This document shows, piece after piece, positions 27,182 through 39,181 of a stretch of DNA of 64,000 bases (positions within the stretch are counted from its first letter, which is position 1; each line of letters begins with the position of its first letter). The DNA comes from Gottfriedia acidiceleris (lineage in GTDB: Bacteria > Bacillota > Bacilli > Bacillales > Bacillaceae_G), in NCBI RefSeq assembly GCF_002128425.1, contig NZ_NESS01000005.1, positions 186,001 through 250,000 on the forward strand, read 5' to 3'. The notes beneath the pieces are model-generated. The model ran no database searches. It was not told the DNA's origin and was given only the letters and a program-made list of their open reading frames with translations. Both the position numbers and the translations under genes were made by a program.

Positions 27182-30100
27182 TTAAAAGCCGTCGAATAGA
27201 GATAATTGGTTTTGATCAGGTAAATTTTGTAAACAACCTTGTTTATCTAAATACTCTAATACTGTTTTTGAAATTTTACTTCTTTGTTGTAAGTCTTCTT
27301 TTGAAAGGAATTCTCCGTCTTCTCTAGCTGCAACAATATTTTTAGCCGCATTCGTTCCTAATCCAGGAATGGAATTAAACGGTGGGATTAATTTGTTACC
27401 ATTTACTAAAAATTCATCAGCACTTGATCGATATAAATCCATTTTTTCAAATGAAAAACCTCGCTCACACATTTCTAATGCTAACTCTAGTACAGTCATT
27501 AAATTTCTCTCTTTTACTGATGCATCTAATCCTTTTATCGCAATTTCTTCAATTTTAGCTTTGATCGTACTTGGTCCAGCGATCATTGCTTCGATATCGA
27601 AATCTTCAGCACGTACTGTAAAGTATGCTGCATAATAAAGGATTGGATGATGAACTTTGAAATAAGCAATTCGTACTGCCATCAAAACATATGCAGCAGC
27701 ATGGGCTTTTGGGAACATGTATTTAATTTTTTTACAAGAATCAATATACCAAGCAGGTACATTATTATTTCTCATTTCTTCTTCCCACTCTGGCGGTACA
27801 CCTTTACCTTTACGAACTGATTCCATTATTTTAAATGCTAATGAAGGCTCTAATCCTTGGTATATTAAATAAACCATTATGTCATCACGACAACCAATTA
27901 CTTCTGAAAGTGAACAAGTTCCACTGTTTATTAGTTCAGATGCATTTCCTAACCATACATCTGTACCATGTGATAGACCAGATATTTGCACTAGTTCAGA
28001 AAATGTAGATGGCTTTGTATCTTCTAACATTTGGCGAACGAACTTTGTTCCAAATTCAGGAATTCCATAAGTTCCTGTCTTACATCCTATTTGTTCCTCT
28101 GAAACACCTAAAGGTTCTGGTCCAGCAAATATTTTCATAACTTCAGGGTCATCGGTTGGTATCGTTTTTGGATCGATTCCACTTAAGTCTTGAAGCATAC
28201 GGATAACGGTAGGATCATCGTGTCCAAGAATATCTAGTTTTAATAAATTATCATGGATTGAATGGAAATCAAAATGTGTCGTTTTCCATTCAGACTTTAC
28301 ATCATCAGCAGGGAATTGAATCGGTGAAAAATCATAAATATCCATATAATCTGGAACTACTATAATTCCACCTGGATGTTGTCCAGTTGTTCTTTTTACA
28401 CCTGTACATCCCATAGCTAATCGATCATATTCAGCACCACGTAAATTTAGATTATGATCATTTGCATAACCTCTTACATAACCGTATGCTGTCTTATCAG
28501 CTACAGTACCAATTGTACCTGCACGATACACATAGTCCTCACCAAAAAGTACCTTTGTATAATTGTGAGCAGTTGGTTGATATTCACCGCTGAAATTCAA
28601 ATCAATATCAGGCACCTTATCTCCTTTAAATCCAAGGAAGGTTTCGAAAGGAATATCATGACCATCTTTTTTATATGCAGTACCACATTCTGGACAATCT
28701 TTATTCGGTAAATCGAATCCAGAACCTACGGATCCATCATTGAAAAACTCTGAGTGCTTACAATTTGGACAGACGTAATGTGGTGGAAGTGGATTTACTT
28801 CTGTTATTTCTGTCATGGTCGCTACTAATGATGAACCTACGGATCCCCTAGAACCTACGAGATACCCATCATCTAATGATTTTTTTACAAGTTTATGTGA
28901 AATCAAGTAAATTACGGCAAAACCATGTCCAATAATACTTTTTAACTCTTTTTCAAGACGAGCTTCTACAATTTCCGGTAATTGCTCTCCATAAATTGAT
29001 CTTGCCATTTGATAGCTCATATCACGAACTTCATCTTCAGCACCTTCGATTTTTGGAGTATATAAGTCATCCTTAATTGGTTTAATATCTTCAATTAAAC
29101 CAGCAATTTTTTGAGTGTTTGTAACGACTATTTCTTTTGCTTTTTCTTCTCCTAAAAATGCAAATGAAGATAACATTTCATTGGTTGTTCTAAAATGAAC
29201 ATCTGGTAACCGATGTCGATTTAATGGATTTGCTCCGCCCTGAGAACCAACTAAAATTTTACGATAAATTTGGTCTTCTTTTTGTAAGTGATGAACATTA
29301 CCAGTACCAACTACAATTTTTTCTACTTTTTCAGCCATTTTTACAAGCTTCGAAATTACTTCTCTTAAATGTTGTTCATTTCGAACAATTTCTAATTCCA
29401 CTAAATGTAAAAGTGTCTCAGGTGGCATTACTTCGATATAATCATAAAACTCCATTAGCTTTTCTGCTTCTTCTGGAGATTTTTGAACACTTGCCTCAAA
29501 AACTTCACCTTTATCACATGCAGATCCAACTAATATTCCTTCGCGATGTTTCACTAATAATGATCTAGGAACCCTTGCAACCCGATGATGATAATGAATA
29601 TGAGAATATGAAACAATTTTAAACAAGTTTTTTAATCCAGTTTCATTCGTAGCTAGTAGAGTTGCATGCGATGGTCTTGCTCGTTTATAAGCATCGCCTT
29701 TCCCCATGTTATTATTTAGCTCGTCATGGTAATTCATATCTTGCTCTGCTGCATCTTTCAGCATTTTAAGAAGTAAGAATCCAGTAGCCTCAGCATCGTA
29801 TATCGCTCTGTGGTGTTGTGTTAAGTTAATATCGAATTTTTTACAGAGTGTATTTAATCGGAAGTTTTTAAAATCTGGATATAAAGTTCTAGCTAACTCA
29901 AGCGTATCAATTACACCGTTATTTGTAATACCAATTTCATATTTTTTAAAGCCCATCTGAATAAAACCCATATCAAATGAAGCATTATGAGCTACTAGTA
30001 TATCGTCACCCATCCACTCTTTAAATTCACGAAGTACGACATCAACATTTGGCGCATCTTTTACCATTTCATCAGTAATTCCTGTCAATTCAATCGTAGT

Positions 30101-31492
30101 TGCAGATAGTGGATGATGTGGATTTGCAAATCGTTCAAATCGATCAATGATTTCACCTTTATGAATCTTTACAGCAGCTAACTCGATGATCGTATCATAA
30201 ACTGCAGATAGACCTGTTGTCTCTACGTCAAATACTACATAGGTTGCTTCCTCTAATGAAATATGTGATGGATTATATGCTGTTGGTACACCATCATTTA
30301 CTAGATTTATTTCAACGCCATATAATATTTTTACACCGTGTTTTTTACCTGCTCCAAATGCTTCAGGAAAGGCTTGAACAACTGCATGATCCGTTATTGC
30401 AATTGCTTCATGTCCAAACTTACTTGCTTGTTTGACTAAATCACCTGCTGAAACAACTGAGTCCATTTGGCTCATATGTGTATGAGCATGCAACTCAATT
30501 CTACGCTCTCCTTCTTTTGCTTCGTCCTTGCGTTCATCAGGTGTAATTTCATTTATATCATTTGCAATCATGACTAAATCACGTACAAATGTATCATTTT
30601 GTACTGATCCTCTAACTTTTACCCACATACCCTTTTTAATTTTATTTAACATCGGGATATCTTCTTTATCTCTAGAGAACATTTTCACAAGTATTGAGCT
30701 AGTGTAATCAGTTATTTTAAAAGTAATTAAAACACGGCCACTCTTAAGTTCACGAATTTCAGAATCGAATACATATCCTTGAAGGACTACTCGTTTTTCT
30801 TCTTCGATGATTGACGAAATCGTATTAATTTCAGTTTCCTTAATATAATATCCAACAACAAGTGGACCTTGAGGCTCATCCCCTTCAGCTTCTTCAGCAG
30901 CCTCTTTCTTTTCTAATTCAACAAGTACTTCCATTGCTCGCTTGCGATCTTCTTCAGCTTTTTTCTCAAGAAACTCAGTTTTTTCTTCAACATTATCTTT
31001 TATCGTATTCTCAAAAAATAACTTAGGAAAACCTACTTTTTGATATAAAACTTGCAGCTGAGGAACGTATCGATTTGTAAAAGCATTCTCTTCAATTAGA
31101 CTATTTAAATCGATGATTACTTTATTATTTTCAACTGAAGGTAGGGCAGATTCTATATGTTGTAAAATAGGAGATTTCGATTCCACAGATTGAATCATAA
31201 ATGACCAATAATCAATTACTTTTTGCTCATCTATTTTTGGATTTTCTGTATTAATAACTACTGAAACATCTGCTATATGTTTAAAAGTTCTTAATAAACT
31301 TGTTACAAATACTTGAAACGTTGCAAAAGGTAAAACATTTTCTATATTAAAAGTAAACTGCCATTTTTTTTCGCTTTTATTCACTTCAAGATTTACGATT
31401 TCCCCGTTTTTAAAATACAGGTCTCTCATATCTTGGGGAAATTGAAGCTGATCTAATAATAGCTGAAACCGTTCTTGACGTGTTTGTCCCAT
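27182..31492 (-). CDS. polC: DNA polymerase III alpha subunit, PolC type
   Basis: Main replicative polymerase of Firmicutes, 1,436 residues. Order: N-terminal domain, OB-fold (~240-330), PHP domain starting [18 protein letters not shown], into which is inserted the 3'-5' exonuclease ([16 protein letters not shown] to [11 protein letters not shown]), then the polymerase core with [14 protein letters not shown] and [11 protein letters not shown], a four-cysteine zinc site ([10 protein letters not shown] to [10 protein letters not shown]), and a C-terminal helix-hairpin-helix ([16 protein letters not shown]). The extreme C-terminus QLSLFDGF is the clamp-binding peptide. Complete and typical. Confidence 0.97.
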   Translation of the reverse strand: MGQTRQERFQLLLDQLQFPQDMRDLYFKNGEIVNLEVNKSEKKWQFTFNIENVLPFATFQVFVTSLLRTFKHIADVSVVINTENPKIDEQKVIDYWSFMIQSVESKSPILQHIESALPSVENNKVIIDLNSLIEENAFTNRYVPQLQVLYQKVGFPKLFFENTIKDNVEEKTEFLEKKAEEDRKRAMEVLVELEKKEAAEEAEGDEPQGPLVVGYYIKETEINTISSIIEEEKRVVLQGYVFDSEIRELKSGRVLITFKITDYTSSILVKMFSRDKEDIPMLNKIKKGMWVKVRGSVQNDTFVRDLVMIANDINEITPDERKDEAKEGERRIELHAHTHMSQMDSVVSAGDLVKQASKFGHEAIAITDHAVVQAFPEAFGAGKKHGVKILYGVEINLVNDGVPTAYNPSHISLEEATYVVFDVETTGLSAVYDTIIELAAVKIHKGEIIDRFERFANPHHPLSATTIELTGITDEMVKDAPNVDVVLREFKEWMGDDILVAHNASFDMGFIQMGFKKYEIGITNNGVIDTLELARTLYPDFKNFRLNTLCKKFDINLTQHHRAIYDAEATGFLLLKMLKDAAEQDMNYHDELNNNMGKGDAYKRARPSHATLLATNETGLKNLFKIVSYSHIHYHHRVARVPRSLLVKHREGILVGSACDKGEVFEASVQKSPEEAEKLMEFYDYIEVMPPETLLHLVELEIVRNEQHLREVISKLVKMAEKVEKIVVGTGNVHHLQKEDQIYRKILVGSQGGANPLNRHRLPDVHFRTTNEMLSSFAFLGEEKAKEIVVTNTQKIAGLIEDIKPIKDDLYTPKIEGAEDEVRDMSYQMARSIYGEQLPEIVEARLEKELKSIIGHGFAVIYLISHKLVKKSLDDGYLVGSRGSVGSSLVATMTEITEVNPLPPHYVCPNCKHSEFFNDGSVGSGFDLPNKDCPECGTAYKKDGHDIPFETFLGFKGDKVPDIDLNFSGEYQPTAHNYTKVLFGEDYVYRAGTIGTVADKTAYGYVRGYANDHNLNLRGAEYDRLAMGCTGVKRTTGQHPGGIIVVPDYMDIYDFSPIQFPADDVKSEWKTTHFDFHSIHDNLLKLDILGHDDPTVIRMLQDLSGIDPKTIPTDDPEVMKIFAGPEPLGVSEEQIGCKTGTYGIPEFGTKFVRQMLEDTKPSTFSELVQISGLSHGTDVWLGNASELINSGTCSLSEVIGCRDDIMVYLIYQGLEPSLAFKIMESVRKGKGVPPEWEEEMRNNNVPAWYIDSCKKIKYMFPKAHAAAYVLMAVRIAYFKVHHPILYYAAYFTVRAEDFDIEAMIAGPSTIKAKIEEIAIKGLDASVKERNLMTVLELALEMCERGFSFEKMDLYRSSADEFLVNGNKLIPPFNSIPGLGTNAAKNIVAAREDGEFLSKEDLQQRSKISKTVLEYLDKQGCLQNLPDQNQLSLFDGF

Positions 31493-31615
31493 TTTTTCAC
31501 CAACCTTATTATATAAATTGCTATATATGTGTAAAAAATTGAAAGTACCTCTAAAAATAAGAGGTACTTTTTTATTTGTGTGCGATTCCCGTAAGGTGTC
31601 GCTTCCACTTTTATT

Positions 31616-33313
31616 CTATTTTAACATATTTATTTCATTCACAAGGTTAGAAATTTCTACTTCTTTACTAACTTCTCCATCTCTTGTTTTTAGTTCTACA
31701 ATTCCTTCTGCTGCTTTCTTACCGACAACTACACGAACAGGAATTCCGAAAAGATCAGCGTCTGCAAATTTTACACCAACACGTTCATTTCGGTCATCTA
31801 ATAATACATCTTGTCCAATCTCTTTTAACGTTTTATAAATATCGTCTGCTAAATTTACTTGCTCTTCGTTCTTAGTATTTACAGTAATGACATGCACATC
31901 AAAAGGAGCTAGATTTTTAGGCCATACAATACCTTTCTCATCATTATATTGCTCTACAATTGCAGCTAATGTACGAGATACACCGATTCCATAGCATCCC
32001 ATAATGATCGGATTCGATTTACCATTTTCATCAAGGAATGTTGCATTCATAGACTCAGAATATTTTGTACCTAATTTGAATATATGACCTACTTCAATAC
32101 CTTTTGCAAACGAAATAGTTCCTTTACCGTCTGGTGATAAGTCACCTTCTTGGATAAATCTTAAGTCTACGAAATCTTTAACATTATAGTCTCGATTTAC
32201 AGTTACGTTAATATAGTGATAGCCTTCTTCATTTGCTCCACAGCAACCATTTACTATTCCTTTAATTGCATTATCTGCTAATACTAATAAATCAGATTTT
32301 ACTCCGATAGGACCTAATGATCCTATTTCACAGTTCATTAGCTCCTTTACTTCTTCTTTAGAAGCAAGCTCTACTGAATGTGCACCTAAATAATTCTTTA
32401 ATTTAATATCATTGATTTCGTGGTCCCCACGAGCAAGCACTAATACAAAACTTTCATCTGCTTTGAAAATAATTGATTTAATGCTCTTTTCAATCGGTAA
32501 GTTTAAGAATCCAATTACTTCATCGATTGTTTTTTGATTTGGCGTTTCTACTTTTTGAACTTCTTCTAATTTTTCATCTGATGGTTCATATTTTGTAATA
32601 ACTGGCGCCATTTCAATATTTGCAGCATAGCTAGATTCATTTGAAAATGCGATTGTATCTTCTCCAATGTCAGATAACACCATGAATTCATGCGTATCTT
32701 TTCCACCCATCGCTCCTGAATCAGCAACAACCGCTCTGAAATTTAATCCGCAGCGTGTAAATACGTTGCTATAAGCTGTAAATAAACGATCATATACTTC
32801 ATCCAAACTTTCTTGTGATGCATGGAAAGAATATGCATCTTTCATTAAAAACTCACGACCGCGAAGTAGTCCAAAACGAGGACGTTTTTCATCACGGAAT
32901 TTTGATTGTACTTGATAAAGTGTAATCGGTAATTTTTTATATGATTTTAATTCATCACGAATAATTGAAGTAACAACTTCTTCGTGAGTCGCCCCTAATG
33001 CAAATCCTCTACCATGTCGATCACGTAAACGCATTAATTCTGGACCAAAATTATCCCAACGACCTGATTCTTCCCATAATTCTTGTGCTTGCATTGATGG
33101 CATTAACATTTCCATCGCACCAGCATTATTCATTTCTTCTCGAACGATATTTGCTACTTTTTGAAGAACTTTATTACCTAAAGGTAAGAAGCTATATATA
33201 CCAGATGCATTTTGTCTAATAAAACCAGCTCTTAATAATAATTGATGACTTTTAATATCTGCATCCGATGGTACTTCACGAAGAGTTGGACTATATACGA
33301 TACTTTGTTTCAA
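31616..33313 (-). CDS. proS: Prolyl-tRNA synthetase, bacterial type
   Basis: Class II synthetase, 565 residues. Motif 2 is [17 protein letters not shown]; motif 3 is [17 protein letters not shown]. The insertion editing domain that clears alanyl-tRNA(Pro) lies between (~225-385). The anticodon-binding domain is C-terminal ([11 protein letters not shown] onward). RBS AGGTGAAT before the ATG. It follows rseP, from which it is separated by 258 bp holding a large nested palindrome. Confidence 0.97.
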   Translation of the reverse strand: MKQSIVYSPTLREVPSDADIKSHQLLLRAGFIRQNASGIYSFLPLGNKVLQKVANIVREEMNNAGAMEMLMPSMQAQELWEESGRWDNFGPELMRLRDRHGRGFALGATHEEVVTSIIRDELKSYKKLPITLYQVQSKFRDEKRPRFGLLRGREFLMKDAYSFHASQESLDEVYDRLFTAYSNVFTRCGLNFRAVVADSGAMGGKDTHEFMVLSDIGEDTIAFSNESSYAANIEMAPVITKYEPSDEKLEEVQKVETPNQKTIDEVIGFLNLPIEKSIKSIIFKADESFVLVLARGDHEINDIKLKNYLGAHSVELASKEEVKELMNCEIGSLGPIGVKSDLLVLADNAIKGIVNGCCGANEEGYHYINVTVNRDYNVKDFVDLRFIQEGDLSPDGKGTISFAKGIEVGHIFKLGTKYSESMNATFLDENGKSNPIIMGCYGIGVSRTLAAIVEQYNDEKGIVWPKNLAPFDVHVITVNTKNEEQVNLADDIYKTLKEIGQDVLLDDRNERVGVKFADADLFGIPVRVVVGKKAAEGIVELKTRDGEVSKEVEISNLVNEINMLK

Positions 33314-33440
33314 AAGGATTCACCTCATAATTTTCTTTTATATTCTCAAATTTTTTTAATAATTTTTTTGTAAAATAGATTTCGTAGTTTCTAAAAGTTT
33401 TGCATAAAAACAACGAGTTAAAAAAAGAGCTTTGTAAGAT

Positions 33441-33526
33441 AAGAATCCGCTCCCACTTAAAACGGGCTAATTGACAAACGATATGTCACTAAGCCCGTTA
33501 TAAAAGCAAGTAAGTCGCGGATTCTT
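33441..33526. repeat. 86-bp nested palindrome between rseP and proS
   Basis: Perfect outer arms AAGAATCCGC / GCGGATTCTT (10 bp), then ACTTA / TAAGT, AACGGGCT / AGCCCGTT (8 bp) and TGACA / TGTCA around a 7-nt loop. No T tract follows directly on either strand, so it is not a plain terminator. The T-box consensus is absent, so it is not a tRNA-sensing leader. Confidence 0.75.
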
Positions 33527-33571
33527 TAACAAAATTTCATGAAATTACATGATTAAATTAAACAGAGCTTC

Positions 33572-34828
33572 TTATAAGAAAAACCTTTTAATATCATTCC
33601 AAGTTACGATGATCATTAATAACATTAAAAGCGCAAAACCAATAAAGTGAACGACACCTTCTTTTTGGCGATCAATTGGTCGACCTCTTAATGCTTCTAT
33701 TGCAAAAAATGTTAGTCTTCCACCATCAAGAGCTGGTAATGGTAATAAGTTCATAATACCAAGGTTGATACTTAAAAATGCTGCCCATTTCATTAAGTAG
33801 AAAATACCTGATTGTGCAGCTTGATCTGTCACCTGATAAATACCAACTGGACCTGAAAGATTATTGATTGAGAATTGACCAGATACTAAGTGCCCAACTG
33901 CTAATACAATTTCTTTTGTCCATCCAATTGTTTCAGTTATCCCATATTTAACCGAAGCAAAAACATTTTTTTCAACAGGTGCATATACACCGATTAAACC
34001 ATTAGTTTTATTATCGATTTTTTCTGATTTTGGAGTGATTGGAATCGAAATAACTTTGTTATCTCTTTTCACCTTAAACAATAATTCTTTACTAGGGCTT
34101 TCTCTTACAATTTTAACTACTTCTGCCCATTTTGAAACTTCTTTATTATCAATTGATAAAACAATGTCCCCTTCTTTTAGACCAGCAGTTTGTGCAGGCC
34201 CTTTTGGAAGTAATTCGCCAATTTTAGCATCATTCACTGGAGTTCCTTGTAGTAATCCCAATAAGATAAAAATGACTAAAGCTAGAACAAAATTCATCAT
34301 TGGACCTGCAAAAATGGCAATCGCTCTTTTTCCTACAGATTTACTATTAAATTGTCGGTTATACGGAGCAATCTGGTGACCTTGTCCTTCACTATAAATG
34401 AACGCTTTTTCATTTACGATGAATTTTGATACGCCTTCAGTTCCCTCTTCAATACCAATAATTTCAAGCTTATGCTCTAAATCTATTGAATCAACTTCAA
34501 CAAAACGAAGATCTTGGAAACGATCAAACTGATCAACTACAATTTTAGAAACTTCCCCAATTGAGTTAAATTGTAAACCAATATGTGACCCAGGCTTTAC
34601 TTGTACCATTTCTGGATCTTCACCAGCATAACGAACATATCCACCAAGCGGCAATAATCTTATTGTATATGTAGTTTCATTTCGATAAAATGAGAAAACC
34701 TTTGGACCAAATCCAATCGCAAATTCTCTACATAATATCCCAGCACGTTTTGCAAAATATAGATGTCCTAGTTCATGAAAAAATACAAGTGCGCCAAAAA
34801 TTACAACAAACGCTATAACTGTATTCAT
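33572..34828 (-). CDS. rseP: Site-2 intramembrane zinc metalloprotease RseP/RasP
   Basis: Cleaves anti-sigma factors such as RsiW and remnant signal peptides inside the membrane. 418 residues. HELGH near residue 18-22 (FFHELGHLYFAKRAG) is the zinc motif; the third zinc ligand lies in LLPLPALDGGRLTF near the C-terminus. A PDZ domain (GLKEGDIVLSIDNKEVSKW) sits between membrane segments. Four hydrophobic segments are visible. It overlaps no gene but follows dxr by 13 bp. Confidence 0.95.
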   Translation of the reverse strand: MNTVIAFVVIFGALVFFHELGHLYFAKRAGILCREFAIGFGPKVFSFYRNETTYTIRLLPLGGYVRYAGEDPEMVQVKPGSHIGLQFNSIGEVSKIVVDQFDRFQDLRFVEVDSIDLEHKLEIIGIEEGTEGVSKFIVNEKAFIYSEGQGHQIAPYNRQFNSKSVGKRAIAIFAGPMMNFVLALVIFILLGLLQGTPVNDAKIGELLPKGPAQTAGLKEGDIVLSIDNKEVSKWAEVVKIVRESPSKELLFKVKRDNKVISIPITPKSEKIDNKTNGLIGVYAPVEKNVFASVKYGITETIGWTKEIVLAVGHLVSGQFSINNLSGPVGIYQVTDQAAQSGIFYLMKWAAFLSINLGIMNLLPLPALDGGRLTFFAIEALRGRPIDRQKEGVVHFIGFALLMLLMIIVTWNDIKRFFL

Positions 34829-34841
34829 GTAATTACCACCC

Positions 34842-35993
34842 TTACTTTATTAGTGATGAAACGAATTGTCTTGTTTGATCATCAATGTCACGAATTTCTT
34901 CTAATGAAGGTTTACTTATTACATTGTGTTTTTCAAGAGCGTTTTCTATTAAATTCTCAATTTGTAAGAATGATATTTTATTCTGTAGAAAAGCAGCTAC
35001 CGCTTCTTCATTTGCTGCATTTAATACAGTTGGTAAACTACCTCCAACTTTTCCAGCTTGATAAGCAAAATCCAAACATTTAAAACTGTTAAAATCCATC
35101 TCCTCAAAATGAAGTGTCCCAAATTTAATTAAATCTAATGGTTTATGATTATTAACTGGTTTTCTTGAAGGATAGTTAAGTGCATATGCGATAGGTACTC
35201 TCATATCAGGTGTTCCTAATTGTGCCATTACACTTCCGTCATTGAATTCAATCATAGAGTGAATAACACTTTCTCTATGGAGTACTACATCAATTTTTTC
35301 ATATGGCATATTAAATAGCCAGTGTGCTTCAATCACTTCTAATCCTTTGTTCATCATTGTGGCTGAATCAATTGTAATTTTAGCACCCATTGACCAATTT
35401 GGATGGTTTAGAGCATCTTCAATTGTAACATCCTTTAATTGTTCTCTTGTTTTATCTCTAAAACTTCCACCTGAAGCTGTGATGATTAATTTATGTATTT
35501 CACTAGGATTTTCACCATTTAAACATTGAAAGATTGCAGAATGCTCACTATCTACTGGCAAAATTGAGACACCATATTTTTCTGCTTCAGCCATTACAAT
35601 ATGACCTGCTGTTACTAATGTCTCCTTATTCGCTAGTGCGATTGTTTTACCATTTTGGATTGCTTTCATAGTGGGAACTAAACCTACACTTCCAACAACA
35701 GCGTTAACAAGTATCGTACTGTCTTCATGGACTGCAACTTCGATTAGACCTTCTTCACCATATAAAATTTTAGTTTCCGAAGGGATACGTAAGCTCGTCA
35801 GTTTTTCAGCTTCTTCTTTACCTGCAACTGAAACTAGTTTTGGTTTAAATTCTAAAATGATCTTATATAATTCATCAATATTTCTCCCAGCTGAACACGC
35901 GACTAATTTAAAATTATTTGATTGATTTCTAATAATATCGAGTGTTTGTATGCCGATTGAACCAGTTGCTCCGAGTAAGCTGATTTTCTTCAT
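34842..35993 (-). CDS. dxr: 1-deoxy-D-xylulose 5-phosphate reductoisomerase
   Basis: Second step of the MEP isoprenoid pathway. 383 residues from ATG at 35,991-35,993 ([14 protein letters not shown]), matching the family start; the frame opens at 36,017, and AAGGAG lies 10 bases upstream of the chosen ATG with another ATG 6 bases closer. NADPH loop [10 protein letters not shown], metal site [11 protein letters not shown], and SGGSFRD are present. Neighbouring cdsA and uppS also act in membrane and isoprenoid synthesis. Confidence 0.95.
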   Translation of the reverse strand: MKKISLLGATGSIGIQTLDIIRNQSNNFKLVACSAGRNIDELYKIILEFKPKLVSVAGKEEAEKLTSLRIPSETKILYGEEGLIEVAVHEDSTILVNAVVGSVGLVPTMKAIQNGKTIALANKETLVTAGHIVMAEAEKYGVSILPVDSEHSAIFQCLNGENPSEIHKLIITASGGSFRDKTREQLKDVTIEDALNHPNWSMGAKITIDSATMMNKGLEVIEAHWLFNMPYEKIDVVLHRESVIHSMIEFNDGSVMAQLGTPDMRVPIAYALNYPSRKPVNNHKPLDLIKFGTLHFEEMDFNSFKCLDFAYQAGKVGGSLPTVLNAANEEAVAAFLQNKISFLQIENLIENALEKHNVISKPSLEEIRDIDDQTRQFVSSLIK

Positions 35994-36026
35994 TATCATA
36001 TGTCTCCTTAAATACAAAAACTAATA

Positions 36027-36815
36027 CTATAATTTAAATAGTAAATAGACTATTGGCAATGTGAAAATGATACTGTCAAATCTGTCTAAAATCCCACCAT
36101 GACCAGGTAATAAATTTCCTGAGTCTTTAACACCGTAGTACCTTTTATATGCAGATTGTACGAGATCACCTAATTGACCAAAAATCGATACAAGAACAGC
36201 TACTATTACTAAATATAGTATTGAATAATTTAAAGTTAACATAATCGATAAAATTACTGCAACAACAACAGCACAAATAATTCCACCTATTGAACCTTCA
36301 ATCGTTTTATTTGGACTAATATCTGGCCAAAGTTTGGTTTTACCTGTGGCTTTCCCAATAAAATATGCACCTGAATCAGTTGCCCAAATTACGAATAATG
36401 GGAAGAAGAAGTATGAAATGCCCATATTTCTCATCTCGTACATATAATGAAATCCGTATCCCACATATAAACTACTTAGTACTACAAAAGAAGCATCTTC
36501 AAAAGTAAATGTATTCTTTGTAATTACCGTATATGATAAAAGTAATAGGATTAGTACAATTGAAATTTCAGTTTTACCTACATCTATTGGAAAGATTCTA
36601 TTAGATAAATCGTTTGGTGTAATTGCTAACCATGTTATGATTAATCCAAGTACAGTTTGTGCACTAAATAAATTAAACTTTTTCATTCGAATTAATTCAA
36701 AATAACCGATTGTGCCAAGAGCAAATACAAGTAACCCAAACGGCCATTCACCAAATATGACTAATCCTAAAAATAATGCTCCAGCTATAACTCCTGTTAT
36801 AATACGCTGTTTCAA
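36027..36815 (-). CDS. cdsA: Phosphatidate cytidylyltransferase
   Basis: Forms CDP-diacylglycerol from phosphatidate and CTP. 262 residues, seven to eight membrane segments. The family signature is at the C-terminus: KDSGNLLPGHGGILDRFDS. Located between uppS and dxr as in B. subtilis. Confidence 0.95.
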   Translation of the reverse strand: MKQRIITGVIAGALFLGLVIFGEWPFGLLVFALGTIGYFELIRMKKFNLFSAQTVLGLIITWLAITPNDLSNRIFPIDVGKTEISIVLILLLLSYTVITKNTFTFEDASFVVLSSLYVGYGFHYMYEMRNMGISYFFFPLFVIWATDSGAYFIGKATGKTKLWPDISPNKTIEGSIGGIICAVVVAVILSIMLTLNYSILYLVIVAVLVSIFGQLGDLVQSAYKRYYGVKDSGNLLPGHGGILDRFDSIIFTLPIVYLLFKL

Positions 36816-36832
36816 GTTCCTTCACCGCTTTC

Positions 36833-37612
36833 TTAAATACCACCATATCTTCTTGCTCGATTTTGATATTCTTTTACCGCATCAATTAAACATTCTTCGG
36901 TAAAATCGGGCCATAATACATCTGTAAAATATAGTTCTGAATAAGCAATTTGCCAAAGCATAAAATTACTAATCCTTAATTCCCCGCTTGTTCTAATTAA
37001 TAAATCTGGATCTTTAAAATCACTTGTCATTAAATAATCATTAAACAAGTCTTCATTAATTTCTTCTTTATTTATTTTATTATCCAATACATCTGAAGAA
37101 ATCTTTTTAACTGCAGAAATTATTTCGTCTCTAGATCCATAATTTAGTGCAAAATTTAAAACCATACCCGTATTATTTTTGGTTTCTTCTACTGCTTTTA
37201 ATACTGCTTCTGTTGTATAGCTTGGTAATTGCTCTTTATTTCCAGTTAATCTTACCTGCACATTTTCTTCGATTAATTCAGGTAAAAATGTCCCTAGAAA
37301 TTCTTGTGGTAACTTCATTAAGAATTCTACTTCAGTTCTTGGTCTTTTCCAATTCTCCGTTGAAAAAGCATATAAAGTTAAAGTCTTTACACCTAATTTA
37401 CTAGCAGTTCTTGCAATTTTCCGAACTACTTTCATTCCTTCGTAGTGTCCCTTAACCCTTGGTAGATTTCTCTTTTGTGCCCACCTACCATTACCATCCA
37501 TTATTATTGCAACATGCTCAGGAATTACTCCGTCTACCCCATTTAATTGCGAACTTGGAGGTACATTTTTCTCTTCTTTATTTCTTTTAAAAAAAGAAAT
37601 TAATTTAAACAT
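36833..37612 (-). CDS. uppS: Undecaprenyl diphosphate synthase (cis-prenyltransferase)
   Basis: Makes the C55 lipid carrier for cell-wall synthesis. 259 residues. IIMDGNGRWAQKRNLPR holds the catalytic aspartate and the pyrophosphate-binding residues; TLYAFSTENWKRP and LIRTSGELRISNFMLWQ are further signatures. It lies 17 bp upstream of cdsA. Confidence 0.96.
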   Translation of the reverse strand: MFKLISFFKRNKEEKNVPPSSQLNGVDGVIPEHVAIIMDGNGRWAQKRNLPRVKGHYEGMKVVRKIARTASKLGVKTLTLYAFSTENWKRPRTEVEFLMKLPQEFLGTFLPELIEENVQVRLTGNKEQLPSYTTEAVLKAVEETKNNTGMVLNFALNYGSRDEIISAVKKISSDVLDNKINKEEINEDLFNDYLMTSDFKDPDLLIRTSGELRISNFMLWQIAYSELYFTDVLWPDFTEECLIDAVKEYQNRARRYGGI

Positions 37613-37650
37613 CTTTAATCCTCCGTTTAAGTATATCTAATTAAAGCATT

Positions 37651-37689
37651 GAGTAAAAAAACCCCCTTAAACAGAGGGTCTTTTTACTC
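37651..37689 (-). terminator. Terminator after frr
   Basis: Stem GAGTAAAAA-ACCC / GGGT-TTTTTACTC in the frr-uppS gap, with T-rich sequence on the minus strand. Confidence 0.7.
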
Positions 37690-37691
37690 AA

Positions 37692-37774
37692 AGCGCTTAG
37701 TTTATTTAATTATAATGCAATAATGAAATTATGTAATAGCATAAAATGAAAAATTCATTATTTTTCTAAGCGCT
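37692..37774 (-). promoter_or_regulatory. uppS promoter flanked by a 9-bp inverted repeat
   Basis: TTACAT (37,731-37,736) and perfect TATAAT (37,709-37,714), 16-bp spacer, on the minus strand. The promoter lies between inverted copies AGCGCTTAG (37,692-37,700) and CTAAGCGCT (37,766-37,774). The TATAAT is downstream of frr but upstream of its own terminator, so some transcripts may be attenuated. Confidence 0.5.
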
Positions 37775-37800
37775 AGTAAGATATACCTTGCAATGCAGTA

Positions 37801-38358
37801 TTAAACTTCCATTATCTCTTTTTCTTTATCTTTTGTGATTCCATCGATTTTTTCGATATGTGAATCAGTTTGTTTTTGAATGTCTTCTACAAGACCACGT
37901 AATTCATCTTCAGTAATTTCACCATTTTTTTCTGATTTTTTAAGATCATCATTTGCATCACGGCGGATGTTACGTACTGCTACTTTAGCATCCTCTGCAG
38001 ATTTTTTAACTACTTTTACTAAATCACGACGACGCTCTTCTGTTAATGGTGGGAAACTAATTCTGATTACAGTTCCATCATTTGAAGGATTTAAGCCTAA
38101 GTCAGCTTTTTGAATCGCTTTATCCATATCGTTAATAACAGTTTTATCGTAAGGAGTAATTAATAATAATCTTGCTTCTGGTACTGAAATATTTGCCATT
38201 TGGTTAAGTGGCGTTGGAGCACCATAATATTCAACTAAAACTTTATCTAAAATAGCTGGGTTTGCACGACCAGCACGTACTGTTGCTAATTCTCTAGAGA
38301 AAGCAGAAACAGCTTTTGTCATTTTTTCTTTTGCTAAAGAAATGATTTGATTAGACAT
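37801..38358 (-). CDS. frr: Ribosome recycling factor
   Basis: Splits post-termination ribosomes with EF-G. 185 residues, standard length; three-helix bundle and small beta domain. Signatures [19 protein letters not shown] and [17 protein letters not shown]. It follows pyrH by 2 bp, so the two are probably coupled. Confidence 0.97.
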   Translation of the reverse strand: MSNQIISLAKEKMTKAVSAFSRELATVRAGRANPAILDKVLVEYYGAPTPLNQMANISVPEARLLLITPYDKTVINDMDKAIQKADLGLNPSNDGTVIRISFPPLTEERRRDLVKVVKKSAEDAKVAVRNIRRDANDDLKKSEKNGEITEDELRGLVEDIQKQTDSHIEKIDGITKDKEKEIMEV

Positions 38359-38360
38359 CT

Positions 38361-39083
38361 TTATTTCCCCTTTACTATTGTTCCAATATTTTCGCCAAGA
38401 ACGGCACGTTTAATATTACCTTCTTCCATAATTGAGAATACAATTAATGGAATATCATTGTCCATACATAATGAAGATGCTGTTGAATCCATTACACCTA
38501 AACCTTCTTTTAATACGTCTAAATATGTAAGAGTTTCGTATTTTACAGCAGTTTTATCGATTGATGGGTCAGCTGAATATACTCCGTCTACATTATTTTT
38601 AGCCATTAAAATAACATCTGCTTCAATCTCAGCAGCACGTAATGCAGCAGTAGTATCAGTTGAGAAATAAGGATTTCCTGTACCAGCAGCAAAAATTACA
38701 ACACGTTTTTTCTCTAAATGACGAATTGCTTTACGACGGATATATGGTTCTGCAACTTGACGCATTTCAATTGAAGATTGTACACGAGATTGTACACCAA
38801 GTGTTTCAAGACTATCTTGAAGTGCTAATGAGTTCATTACAGTACCTAACATGCCCATGTAGTCTGCTGTAGCTCGGTCCATACCCATTTCGCTACCAGT
38901 TTTACCACGCCAAATGTTACCAGCACCAACTACTACTGCAACTTCAACATCTAGTTCTGCAATTTCTTTAACTTGTTCAGCTATTGATTTTATAACTGAT
39001 GGATTAATTCCAAATCCTTGTCCGCCAGCTAATGCTTCACCACTAAGTTTTAATACTACGCGATTATACTTTGCTTTACTCAT
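38361..39083 (-). CDS. pyrH: UMP kinase
   Basis: Makes UDP from UMP. 240 residues from ATG at 39,081-39,083. The longest frame starts at 39,095, but GGAGGG lies inside it and the downstream ATG ([20 protein letters not shown]) fits the family. Further signatures: [20 protein letters not shown] and [20 protein letters not shown]. It is preceded by tsf with a terminator between. Confidence 0.96.
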   Translation of the reverse strand: MSKAKYNRVVLKLSGEALAGGQGFGINPSVIKSIAEQVKEIAELDVEVAVVVGAGNIWRGKTGSEMGMDRATADYMGMLGTVMNSLALQDSLETLGVQSRVQSSIEMRQVAEPYIRRKAIRHLEKKRVVIFAAGTGNPYFSTDTTAALRAAEIEADVILMAKNNVDGVYSADPSIDKTAVKYETLTYLDVLKEGLGVMDSTASSLCMDNDIPLIVFSIMEEGNIKRAVLGENIGTIVKGK

Positions 39084-39132
39084 AATACCCTCCATTTACG
39101 TACACCTATGTATTTAATTTACGTTTCTTTAA

Positions 39133-39163
39133 AAAATAGGGAACACATAGTGTCCCCTATTTT
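39133..39163 (-). terminator. Terminator after tsf
   Basis: Stem AAAATAGGGAACAC / GTGTCCCCTATTTT (one mismatch) with a run of T on the minus strand, 20 bp beyond the tsf stop codon. Confidence 0.8.
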
Positions 39164-39181
39164 CATTCAAAGTAACTAAAA

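Noticed and set aside
33314-33571. T-box riboswitch for proS
   Set aside because: The conserved T-box sequence and antiterminator are not present; only the nested palindrome is seen.
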